A stretch of DNA of 64,000 bases, taken from contig OX345640.1 of NCBI GenBank assembly GCA_947044365.1, positions 4,762,001 to 4,826,000 on the forward strand, in the 5' to 3' direction. A program made the position numbers and the translations under genes. The notes under the pieces are model-generated. The model was given only the letters and a program-made list of their open reading frames with translations, did not search any database and was not told the origin of the DNA. Positions 42,770-54,446 of the stretch are shown here, piece after piece. The DNA comes from Petrosia ficiformis. Taxonomy: Eukaryota > Porifera > Demospongiae > Haplosclerida > Petrosiidae. Position 1 is the first letter of the stretch. Each line of letters opens with the position of its first letter.

Positions 42770-45689
42770 TCAATTAAAATCTTCAATACATAAACTAGCT
42801 AATGAAGGTAACTTGTCCTTTGCAAGTAATAAAGGAACAAATTCACTAATAAGTATTCCATCTAATCTTCTATAAAGATCAACAGCTTTAGTGTTCCAAT
42901 CTAAAGCCTGAAGATCCATTTCATTACAACCACGTGACAATCCAACCTACCAGAAAATATATAATAATTAATACAATATCTATGAGTTCATCATTTTTAT
43001 ACCTTTGCACATTCTTTTATTAGTTCTGTACCTAAGCCTTGATCTATAGCATGAAATATCCTCATATTCTATTATAGGTGACCATGCAAGAAAGGGGTCT
43101 TATTTTATCTGAACACTAAAGCAAATCATTTTTCAGCTAAATCTTAAGGTGCAGTAACAATTAAATTGATAGCTAGGTCATTAACACTATCAATATGTAT
43201 AGCTTACTTCTGTACTGAGGTAAAACATATACATCCTCTAAATGTAACACCTTTCCTTCACGTTTGCAATACATGGTAAGATAGACTGCCATACCAGCAA
43301 TCCTATCATCATGAGGCATCTTACTGGATATTAGATCATCAGCTAATATATACATGATTCAAAAGTAGTGATTATTATTAATCATTTACAAAGTATGAAC
43401 CTTCATTAGAAGTACATGGTTCACTTGAGACTGGAATCAGACTTTCTCCTACAAAACAATCACAGTATTTTTCAAAGCTATCAAAAACAACTGTTAGAAC
43501 ATTTAAATGAGAGCATTGAAATGAAAACAGAATGAATACCATTGTCATCAACTTCTACACAATTTGGTTCATTTTCAAACTCAGCTATACACTATAATAA
43601 AAGCAAAAGAACATTAATACATCTATTCTCCACCTCCAACCACTCCTTCTAACCTGTATCATATACATAATCGATGGCATATCTTTTATGTTAGGTGATC
43701 GTATTTTAAACTTCTTTGACACCTACAAAAATCATTTGTAAGAAGGTTCATTGTTTCAGTACACTATAGCACACTATAGTATAAGGTTGTACCTATACCA
43801 CTTCTATCCAATCCAATCCAATCTGATATTGATACTTAAACTTTGAGTATATGGCGAGCAGATTCTGATACCGTTACTATACCAAACTCACAAAATTAAT
43901 AATTAATTGGTTATAATTAACATTCATCACGTGTTCGAGCTAGAAAATGACCTGTACTTCTAGAAGGAGCTCAATATGGCGCCAATGTTGCTGACAAAAG
44001 CAAAGCAGTTTGTATTGTTTAACATTTCTAGAGGAGGACTAAACATATAAGTGTCTGCCACTGTTTTTATCTATACCAGATTATCCAGAAAACTCCAATA
44101 TTGAGTATAGGCACCTGTACCAGTACCTATACCTATACCAGTACCTACACCAGTACCTACACCAGTGCCTATACCAGTACCTACACCAGTACCTATACCA
44201 GTGAAGGTACAACCTTACTATAGTACACTAACTATTAAACTAACTTACTTCTTTGTTTTCTTTATTTGCCAAAGATATTAGAGCTTTATTTGGAAATCTG
44301 AATGTGACAAATTCAGGTTTTGTGAATGCACCCATTGGACTATATATTTCTAGACTAGTGTAATCATCTCGAAGTATATTAAATTGGAGACGAGAACAGT
44401 TTTTTTCCATAGCAATCTAAATTATAACAGTAATCAATCGAATGTAATATTACAACTTACTTTTGCACATTCTTGTATTAACATCAGATTGATAATCTTG
44501 TGTTGTTCTGTGTATAATAAAAAAATCCCTTTATAATATTCATGAAAGAAACTAATTAACCTTTATACTTTGATGAAATTAAGAGATCTTCTATAAACAA
44601 AAAGTGACCTTGTGATGTCGAGAACAGATAGAAATAAAGGACAAAACCAATAATCGGTTCTCCGGTTTTAACTTTGGCACAATCTTCAGGTGCTGACAAA
44701 CAATTACAAAAGGTACAATGTATTATTATTGATTACTTCTGTAACTATGTCAAAGGGTCATAATATTAAATGGTAGGAAATATAAGTGACAAACCAGGGA
44801 GGAATAAACAAAAAATAGCTTTTCCCCCAGTTGGTCACATGGCATTAGTCAAAGAATCTAGGGGTTTTGATTTAAGAGTAGGGTTCCTATATAAATTATA
44901 CCAATCCAACTTCTTCCCTTAACTCACCATTCCAATTTTTACCATGCTAATAATGCTATTAGAGTACGGTTTGGAAAAAATGATCTTCAGTGTTACTAGA
45001 TAACCAAGTGGTTTGCATGGTGAAAAAGACACATAGCCTGATATAATTATAACAATTTTGACTCATCTTTGGAGAATGCAAGTACCTGTTCTTAGTCAAC
45101 TGCACATTTGCCTTATACAATTTACATTCTATCTCTCTCCAATTATCAATTTTAAGGAAGAGTAACAAGAGCATGGGTAGGTGGTAGGGACAATGCTGGC
45201 ACCAAAAAAAATGGTAGAAATTTAGCGAGTGTATTTATCCACTATCAGTTAAAGTACATGTATAATGAGCTCACAGTAATGTGACATGACAAGCATAACC
45301 ACATCAGCCTGGGTTAGTCTTGCAGTGACAGACCCACCTATGTAGCAGTGAGTGGGTCTGGTACTGTGAGACCAGGTCAGGGGTAAGCGAGCACTGAACT
45401 AACAGTAATTTTTAGATGATGTAGATTGAGATTTTTCTTTCACTAGTAGACAATGAAAATGCTGTTTATCATCAAATCCATCTCTCAAAAGATCTAGACA
45501 ATAAAATATATGATTCTCTAGGGTTAAAATAATTGACAATGCTGGATTATATTTACCATCTTCTCCTATTCTTCTTGGAAAGATTTCCTTCTTCGGGTCT
45601 TTAGCTTCCTGAATGAATCTTACTATCTCTTTTACATCTTCTTTGATAGCAGGACATACTTCAAAATTTCCAAAATCCATCATGCACAA
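42770..45689 (-). CDS. Double-GNAT acetyltransferase, gene A (11 exons, about 377 aa)
   Basis: GNAT fold proteins transfer acetyl from acetyl-CoA to an amine. Here two such domains resembling diamine/thialysine acetyltransferases (SAT1/SAT2) are fused. Exons: 45557-45689, 45404-45493, 44561-44692, 44461-44507, 44249-44416, 43654-43722, 43540-43591, 43401-43490, 43208-43342, 43003-43043, 42770-42946. These give 1134 bases, all phases consistent. Domain 1 (about 1-190) has LLRDGFDDKQHFHCLLV, but KEQHKIINLM where the R-x-x-G-x-G loop should be. Domain 2 has YRNQGLGTEL (intact loop) and DWNTKAVDLYRRL with the SAT-type Tyr. The Met at 45680 may be the true start, by comparison with the sister genes. 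The downstream end is 140 bp from a convergent gene. Confidence 0.86.
43774..44223. mobile_element. MITE-like element with internal minisatellite
   Basis: Opposed ends CTATAGTATAAGGTTGTACCT (43774-43794) and AGGTACAACCTTACTATAG (44205-44223) are reverse complements apart from a 2-base difference. The right interior is a roughly 12-base minisatellite of ACCTATACCAGT/ACCTACACCAGT (about 44110-44204). It nearly fills the intron between gene A exons 44249-44416 and 43654-43722. Confidence 0.75.
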
Positions 45690-45820
45690 CTGTGTCTATT
45701 TGCCACACCTCTCATTAATTCTATACTGAATACCGTTTTTGTCTCGGATGTTATGGAAAAAAAAAAACACTAACTTTCTTACTGAAATGAGAGCAGTTTG
45801 TAGTTAAAATAAACATATTT

Positions 45821-48799
45821 TTAATTAACTTGTTCAATTTCTAAACTAGCTAATGGAGGTATCTTGTCTTTTGTAAATCGCAAAGGAACTAATTCACTAA
45901 TAAATACTCCACCTAGTCGCTTATAAAGGTCAACAGCTTTAGTGTTCCAATCCAAAACCTGAAGGTCCATTTCAGTACAACCACATGACAATCCAATCTG
46001 AAACATTAAGTACAAATATAAGTTCATAACATTACTGAATTTACATCCTCGCACCTTTGCACATTCTTTCATTAGTTCTGTACCTAGACCTTGATCTACA
46101 ACAAAATTGGTATACACTTATAATTTGTTGTTTAGTGTTATAAGTACAATTGATATGCATTTAACAAATTGACTGTTAGAGAATACAATACACAATGTAC
46201 ACCTTACTTCTGTACTGAGGTAACACAAAGAGGTCCTCTAAATGTAATACTTTTCCTACGCGCTTGCAATATATGGTAAGATAGATTGCCATACCAGCAA
46301 TCCTATTATCATGAGGCATTTTACTGGAGATTAAGTTGCAATCGTCACTATCTAATGAATAATAAATAATCATTTTTCAAAGAGTGATAGACATGAATCA
46401 CCTGAGATTGGAGTCAGACTTTCTCCTATGATGCATTCAAAGTACTTCTCGAAGCTTTTATTAAGAACTATTAGAAAAATGGTGATGAGAACATTAAATG
46501 GCAGAATCCGTACCTTTAGTGTCAATCTCTACAGCATGTGACATATTTTCAAAATCAGCTAAACTCTATATAAATGAAAAACATGTAACTCACACCTATT
46601 GTTTTAATTATAACCTGTATCATATACATAATGGATGGCATATCTTCTGTGGTAGCTGATCGTATTTTGAATTTCTTTGAGTTCTAAAAACAATAAAACA
46701 TCATTGATCAACTATTAAAATTTCTGAATCTAAAGTACGTTCACGTTGAGTTGCCCAAACTAAATTATATTATCATTTAGTTTGGTGCCAACTCAATGTG
46801 AACCAGTGGTGTGGAAACAGCCAGTCATGCAGGACATTGTCCGATAAATCTAGTGAACGTCCGGTAAATTGAAACTAAACTGTATACAAAGTATATGGGG
46901 AGCAGGACAAGAGTGGTGAAAATAGGTCAAAATGTCCGGCAGTTGGCTCAATGTTTCCATACCCCTGATGTGAACGTACTTTAGTGAAGTGGTGTGTAAA
47001 ACGTACGTCAATATACACATATGCAGTAATCATTGATACATTAACATTGGCTTTCTGTGTGTAACACTTCAGTAGCACTTTAGCAGAGCTTGTTTTTCTT
47101 ACTTACTAGCCTGCATGTAAGTATGTTTTGACAACTACAACCAAACTGGCACTTCTTCACATTTAGAAGTGTTTCATTTATTATCTCCAGAAAACTTAAT
47201 ATTACGACAGTGTGTTGCATCATGATGATATGGTACTGTTACACTATAATTATTATACATAAAAAGGCACTCTTCATTGTTGGAAAAGCCAATGTCCACT
47301 GGTACCTTAATTTTTCATGTTTCCTCAGTTCAGTTGATATTAGAATGATGAAATGATGAAATGACAGACACACTCACAAACTTACAATTTGCAAATACAA
47401 GTACCAAGGGGACAGACAATTAAATTGTTCATTACTACAAGAAATCTAAAATTGATGTCAGTTGTCTTGCACTATGAATTCACTTAGATGTGGTTAAGTT
47501 TAAATAGCAAATTCTAACAGTATAAGTTACCGGTAAGAACACAAACAAGCCTGACTATAGTTTAATGCTTGTATGCAGCAACTAAGAAAGTGAAAGGGAT
47601 ATTATGAATAATTATTGTGTTAATTAATTGTGTAATTGAGACAATCAGCTGATTGGCTGTTTTTACAAAGACATAATATAACTATGATGCAAATATAAAT
47701 TACTTACATCCATGTTTACTCTATTTGACATAGTTATTAGAGCATCAGTGGGAAATCTAACAGTTAACCACTCTGGTAAAGTGAATGCACCCATTGGACT
47801 AAATCTCTCTACACTAGTGGAATCATCTCGAAGTATATCAAATTGGAGACGACAGCAGTTTTCTTCCACAGCAATCTAAATAATTATAAACAACTTATAT
47901 ACCAATCAATGAAATATAACGTAATAACTTACTCTTGCACATTCTTGTATTAACAACAGATTAATAATCTTATGTTGTTCTATACAAAATTAAGTTTGTT
48001 ATCATGATGTAAAGAGATTTCTAACCTTTATACTTTGATGAAACTAAGAGATCGTCTATGAACATAAAATGGCCTTCCCATGTTGAGAAAAGATAAAAAT
48101 AAAGTACAAAACCAATGATCGGTTCACCAGTTTCAATATGATCTTCAAGTACTGAAAAACAAATATTAAAGACCATTACAATAATTATACTGGTATACAA
48201 TCTGGTGTAGTAAAAAAAAACTCTGTACTAAGTATAAACTTGACTTTAAGTTAATCAAATATTTCAATTTGGAGAATTAATAGGCTTCTTCAGACAAAAA
48301 ATGGCTTCTTATATAAACAGTGAGGCATTTCTTATTTACCTCAAAACAATCAATTTTGCATACATGGTACTCAAGCTACACAAGACCAAACTCAGAAATA
48401 GTTGTTCTCTATGTTAATAAACTATGATTAATGATTTATGAAACTACAGTGACACGGCATACTCCTATGTCCCAAACTCAATTTTTAAACTCTAGTTTGA
48501 CAGAAGCAACTAACTAACAGTGATTTTTAGATTGAGATTTTTGCTTCACTACTAGACAAAAAAAGTGCTCTTTGTCACCAAATCCATCTCTTAACAGATC
48601 TAGAGAATGAAAATTCAATAAGTAACAGGCTCTTCATTTTTCTATAGTGTCTTATAATTAAATAATTATATTTACCATCTTCTCTTATTCTTCTTGGAAA
48701 TATCTCATTCTTTTGATCTTTGGCCTCCTGAATCAACCTTGTTATCTCCTTTATATCTTGTTTGGTCGCAGGACCTACATTAAACATTTCATAATCCAT
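45821..48799 (-). CDS. Double-GNAT acetyltransferase, gene B (11 exons, 364 aa)
   Basis: Paralogue of gene A with the same 11-exon plan and phases: 48676-48799, 48519-48599, 48026-48151, 47933-47979, 47708-47875, 46615-46683, 46514-46565, 46402-46467, 46208-46351, 46055-46095, 45821-45997 (1095 bases). It starts MDYEMFNVGPATKQDIKEI; the upstream in-frame extension lacks homology and was not used. Domain 1 carries GEPIIGFVLYFYLFSTWEGHF (strands beta4-beta5 as in SAT2) but KEQHKIINLL at the CoA loop, and Phe (ERFSPMGA) where SAT enzymes have the catalytic Tyr. Domain 2 keeps LHLEDLFVLPQYR, DQGLGTEL and DWNTKAVDLYKRLGG. The stop lies only 131 bp before the gene A start. Substrate cannot be told from sequence. 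Confidence 0.87.
46730..46984. mobile_element. MITE with 15-bp terminal inverted repeats
   Basis: CTAAAGTACGTTCAC (46730) and GTGAACGTACTTTAG (ending 46984) are exact reverse complements. The 255-base interior has its own hairpin (CCAAACTAAAT/ATTTAGTTTGG) and a second short pair around GTCCGG. It is non-coding and lies in the gene B intron between exons 47708-47875 and 46615-46683. Confidence 0.88.
46985..47707. other. Remainder of gene B intron, nothing recognised
   Basis: AT-rich, no exon or element visible. With the MITE it makes this the longest intron of gene B. Confidence 0.6.
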
Positions 48800-49899
48800 C
48801 CCTTGAAAACCGAACCCCTTTTTAATTATTGGAACATGGAGAACACTACTTATGAGCCAACCATTGCAGCTTTGGATTTGAGCCCTCGCGGCCTCGCCGC
48901 AAAGCGTGAGCGGAAGGGTACGGTAATCATATTCTGTGTCTGTGTGTGTGTGTTCGCAAACATTTGGGAAAACTAGGAACATTGGCAGCTCGAACGAGCT
49001 ACTGGCAGACTTCAAACTATACAAAGATCAGAAATAACAACAGGCTTTTGATAAAACCTTTCGGTTATAAAGTTATGACAATTTAAATCACTCATGGTTA
49101 CTGTTTCCAGACTTAAGAAGACTCCTGGGGACAACTACACACATCTCAACATAACTACTACCGTATCGCTAGCAAAGCACTGCATCAAATCAAACACAAT
49201 TGAGGTAGTCCTGGCTACGAGCACTAGCTCCAGTCTTGTTAATTTCTAGCTCCACCTATTTAAGGTCATGTGCTGTGCACGTCATTTGCACACGTGTAGC
49301 CATTTTTCTCTTCAGAACGTTTCACAGGATTCATGAGGACCTTTCTTTCTTTTTTGAAATAAAACAGAGACCTAAATGTAAGACTTATAGAGATAAATTA
49401 CACGTATTTTTTCATATACTTCTTTTAAATGCAAAAAAGAATTGAGTTCAGTTGATAGCAGCCACTCAGTCCTATTTCAGTTGATACTGTGATAGCAGAA
49501 TCTTCATCCTTGACTTTTATTAGTACTTTATACTTTTTGTATGCATTAAACAATCTGAAGTTAACCTTTTAATAGTTGTAAGAGTCGCACCCATAAATGA
49601 TTAATGATATATAGTAATTATATACATAATTATAATCTTTTGCTGTATTATGTTTATTGTTTGTTTTACACGTGTAATACTACTTTGCTATGTAGTCGAG
49701 GGTTGTGTCCAGATGACATTTGTTGATCATAGTATTCACAGCTAGAGTTTACTGTGTAATGTATAATAGCCTGGCATAGTTTCATGCTTGGAATATACAT
49801 CTCATCTCATATACGTTGCTAGTCTGGGTGTAGCTCACCAGACTAAAATACGTTAGCTATGACTGTTTCCAGCACTGGTAATCTTAATGCTTATATATC
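48800..49899. other. Spacer upstream of gene B
   Basis: Probable promoter region of gene B. A short CG-rich imperfect repeat lies near 48880-48915 (CCCTCGCGGCCTCGCCGC). No coding frame is supportable. The minus-strand frame running upstream of the gene B Met crosses this spacer without recognisable content. Confidence 0.5.
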
Positions 49900-50431
49900 G
49901 TATGCTAATAGGTCCTATATACAAAATATAGGACCTGAGTTTGTGTCCGAGGATGTGATATAGCGCGAGCCTGCGAGGGGTATATCACATTCGAGGACAC
50001 AAAATGAGGGTCCTATATGCAGTGTATATAGGACCTATTAGCATACTATATACAATATATTGTATGATGGTGACATCTGCATAGTATGCACATGGAAGAT
50101 CTATATACAATATATAGAACTCACCACATCAAAGGGATGATGTCACCATTATACTATATAAAATATATAGTATGATGGTGACATCATCCCTTTGATGTGG
50201 TGAGTTCTATATATTGTATATAGATCTTCGATGTGGACATTATGCAAGGAGAAGTCACCATCATACAATATATTGTATATAGTATGCTAATAGGTCCTAT
50301 ATACTGCATATAGGACCCTCGTTTTGTGTCCTCGGATGTGATAAAGCCCTCGCAGGCTCGGGCTATATCACATCCTTGGACACAAACTAAGGTCCTATAT
50401 TTTGTATATAGGACCTATTAGCATACTATAT
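49900..50431. repeat. 0.53-kb palindrome composed of smaller palindromes
   Basis: The outer ends TATGCTAATAGGTCC and GGACCTATTAGCATA mirror about a centre near 50160 (ATACTATATAAAATATATAGTAT). Each arm contains its own hairpin: 49910-50040 and 50285-50415 both run GGTCCTATAT, GTTTGTGTCC, GATGTGATA, a CG-rich loop, then the complements back. The inner arms (about 50060-50270) carry GATGGTGACATCATCCC-type blocks. It is non-coding and lies between gene C and gene B. Confidence 0.9.
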
Positions 50432-50794
50432 ATTATACATATATAATCAAAAATTATACATAATTATGATGCACATAGCAGTTTCTTATTAATAAGTGAC
50501 AACAGTACTTTTAAGCAGTATATGAAGCATGATTGAGCTCTATTATACTATAGGTAGCTACAAACAGAATGTTTTTCCTTGAAGTGAGATCCAGTAAACA
50601 CCACTAGTGATGAAGACTTATAACTGTCAGAAAGAAAGTATCTTAAATATGAATATATTGCAAATAAAAATAAACTTCTGAGGTGTAAAACAAGAGTTAA
50701 AAAGAAGATAAAACAGAGGATTTAAAAAAAAATAAATACTTAAAACATTATAATATAGTGAATGTTATGATTTATATTGTACATAATCAAAATT

Positions 50795-53700
50795 TCAAAT
50801 TAATTCTACAATTGATGGAAGCTTGAATTCCAAATTAATGTACTCACTAAAGAGAACTCCACCTTGTCTTTTATAAAGACTAGCAGCCTTATTGTTATGA
50901 TCCAAAACCTCAAGGTTCATTTCAGTACAACCACGTGATAATCCAATCTGAAAGGAATACAGAAATCACATAATGCTATAAAAGCGGGTAATTAATCATC
51001 TGCATACCTTTGCACATTCTTTTAATAATTCTGTACCAAGGCCTTGATCTACAGTATCAAAATATTAGTTATAATAACATATACTAGGATAACCAAACCA
51101 TGAATATTTCTCTTTGATCAATTTCATCACTGCAAAAAACAAAATTGTTTTATTGGTTAGTACAGTTGCAAGGATTTAACAATTAGTAGGTTGTTCAAAT
51201 TGTTATCGATACACACTAATGCCATAACTACTTCTACTTTGTACTAATTATAACCAATTAATTAAGAAGCAGTATAATTTTAGCTATAGTCTGCTGTCTA
51301 CTCGTAACTTTACAACTTAAAATGATTGAATCTGCCAACAAAAGGGTTTGGAAATCTGCAAACACATAATTTAATTTAGGTGCACATAATGTCATAGTAA
51401 CATCATGCATGCAGCCTGAATGACAAACTAGATTGAAATCTATGGTATTTCTTGCAACTGCATGTACTAACCAATAAATTGGTTATTTTAACAATTTAAT
51501 TGTTGCAGTGATGTTAGTGTTCTAATGAAGGAATACAAATAGTATGAACATTTTATATATTTGTTCTCATTTTTTTTGGTGCATGGCTTGTGTTTGCATA
51601 GAAATTTCACACAGCAAATTTCAACTATGAATATGTGCTATGCTATGCTTATCACCTATCAGGATTCCTACTATTTTATACTACATGCTAACCACCTCTT
51701 ACACCCTGTATTTCTTTTTTTCGTGAAGGAATCATGGTTACTTAAACAAATACAACTTTATCATTATATAATTAAATCAACTTGGCTAACAACAACCATT
51801 AGCTTACTTCTACTCTGAGGTAAAACATATAGTTGCTCAATATGTACTACCTTTCTTGCATGTTTACAGAAAATGGTATAATGCACTGCCATACCAACAA
51901 TCCTATCATCACGAGGCAGTTTATTGGAAATAAAATCGTCTGCATCTAAATAATAATTGTCATATTAGTAGTTATCTTTAAATAAATAACTGTTTACATG
52001 AATCAATTGAGCCTGGAATTAGACTTTCTGCTATTAAACATTCAAAGTATTTTTCAAAGCCCTCAGAAAGAACTATTTTGAGAAATCAAATTAAAATACT
52101 AGAATGCACGATAAGTAAAATACATTATATACCATTGCCATCAATTTTTACTTCATCTCCTTGTCTTTGATACTCTGCATCACACTAGAAATGAAAAACA
52201 AAATTGCACTAAAGTGCAAAACCCTCGCTTGAATGGTATTAAACAATGGTGAATGCATTCTATATACCCACATCATCAATTTATAGTTTGCAAGTGTACA
52301 CAACATGGCTAATTATATATCAGAAACAAGGTTAGTATCCAGTCATAATAATTATTATAATTATTACCTGGGAAGAGTGTTAATTAACCATACTGGGAAA
52401 CTATATTGAGCGAATTTCTGCTTTCTAAATGTCTAGTGGGTTTATAGCTGTAACTATCTGTTGTTTTCGAGAAACAGCGGAGACACACACACACACACAA
52501 ACTGCAAAGTAACTGCTACAACCCCCACCCATGCCCCGCTGCAAGGGTTAATAACTATTTAATAAGAAACATTCTAAAATTGTAACCTGTATCATATACC
52601 ATACTGAAGCCATATCTTCTTTGGTAGCTGATCGTATTATGAACTTATCTGATACCTAAAAGAAAATTTACATGAGAAGACTCATCATTTAAGTGTCAAC
52701 ATTTAGACTCTTAAAATAATTATCACACAAACATGCATAACTTACTTCCTTATTTTCTTGACTTGCCATAGCTATTAATGCACCGGTTGGAAATCTAATA
52801 GTCAGCCACTCAGGAAAAGTAAAAGCCATTGGACAAAATCTCTCTAAACTAGTGGAATCATCTCGAGGTATATCAAATTGGACACAATAACATTTTTCTT
52901 CCTTTGCAATCTAAATTGCAAACCAATAGCACAAACACAAGTAGTATATCATCTAAACTTACTCTTCCACATTCTTGTATTAATAGAAGATCTACAGTAT
53001 TACATTGCTCTGTAAAGATTAAAATAAAAAATCAATTTTTGGTTATCACGAAAAAATCTTTCTAACCTTCATGCTTTGGTGAAATTAAGAGATCTTTTAT
53101 AAGCAAAAAGCGACCCTCCCATGTCGAAAAAGCAAAGAAGTAAATAACAAGCCCAATAATCATTTCTCCAGGTTCAGGAGCTGATGACAAACAAAAATCA
53201 TTATAATAATCATATCTATCAAACACACTAGTACTCTATAGATCTTTAAGTGAACTTAACGTGACTCAAAATATAGGTAGTAGGTTACTTCAATATCCAA
53301 AAGTGCTTAGGCACAGATGATACTTATTGTTGTAGTTTAAATAATTGCAGTGCAGCTTTATGTAATTGTAGAATGCACTATTATAGTGATATCCCAAAGT
53401 CACAAAGTGTTGTCTTTAATTACTCACCACCCACTATTTTATACAATTTTATACAGGAATTCAAAGAATTTGGTATGCAGGATGAGCTATTATTAGGCTT
53501 CTTAAATTTAACTTCTTATACAAAATGGTGTGTGATTGAAGGTAAAAGCATAAATTATTTTGTGGGAAAGTGTCCCACAAAATGGAAAACTAAATAATTA
53601 TAATATGTTGTTGGGTTTCCGAGCATAACACTGAATTGTAGGTGAGAGATAAATTGATTCACGAGTGTATGTATGCCTCTTTTTGTATTCGAGTATTTAT

Positions 53701-54446
53701 TAGTCTCGTGTAGTCAGCCCCTCTCCTCTAAACAAGAGAGAGGGTTTGGTAAATAGCTATTGTGTGTCTCGTTCTGAGAGCTCCTGGATTTCCGGTAGAA
53801 CGTGAGTAATTATTAAGAAGGTGTTGCTCATGTGTTACTGTTAGGTTTGAGAGAAATACTGCAACCATGTCTTGTTGGCTCTGTCAAGTAAATTTAACAA
53901 AAGTTACATTGAAGACTAAGCCATAGAGACGATGAATAGCTTCAGAGATTACAGCTCATTTTATATTTAACGCATGAGCAACACCATTTTAACAGCTACT
54001 CGAGTTCTACCGAAAATCTGGGAGCTCTCAGAATGAAACGCACAATAGCTATATAACCAGACCCTCTCCCTTGTTTAGAGGGGAGGGACTGGCTACTAAG
54101 TATTTATCAAATGCTGATAGAAGCAACTAACAGTGAACTTTAGAAACTGTAGATTGAGATCTCTCTTTTACCACTAGGCAATGAAAACATTCACCAAATC
54201 CATCTCTTAATATCCCTATAGAATGTATATAAAAGGCCAAGTGTGAAGTAATGAAATATACTACCTCCTTGTAAACACACTCATTGGTAGATCAATCATA
54301 AAAATGGATAATAATAAAATACCTTCCTCTCCTATTGTTCTTAGTAAGGTGTCTTTTGTTCGATCTTTAGCTACCAGTATCAATCTTGCCATCCCCTTCA
54401 CATCTTGTTTAGTCGCACAACGTACAGCAAACATTCCATGATCCAT
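50795..54446 (-). CDS. Double-GNAT acetyltransferase, gene C (11 exons, 353 aa)
   Basis: Third paralogue, with exons 54323-54446, 54132-54215, 53067-53180, 52963-53009, 52746-52910, 52587-52655, 52133-52184, 51998-52072, 51808-51945, 51008-51048, 50795-50947 (1062 bases, phases consistent). It starts MDHGMFAVRCATKQDVKGM. Domain 1 again lacks the CoA glycines (HEEQCNTVDLL). Domain 2 keeps RNQGLGTELLKE and LYKRQGG, but has DHNNKA in place of DWNTKA and a shortened C-terminus. It is the most divergent of the three, with longer introns (759 bp between exons 51808-51945 and 51008-51048). Exon 8 uses a donor shifted downstream relative to gene B. Confidence 0.84.
53709..54096. mobile_element. Long-armed foldback element
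   Basis: Arms of about 120 bases (53709-53830 and 53973-54096) are imperfect reverse complements. Shared blocks are TAGTCAGCCCCTC, ACAAG/CTTGT, AATAGCTATTGTG, CTGAGAGCTC and GTAGAAC, in mirror order. It sits in the second intron of gene C. Confidence 0.85.

Noticed and set aside
48575..49024. Upstream N-terminal extension of gene B
   Set aside because: Sister genes start at the equivalent of 48799, and the extension has no counterpart in them.
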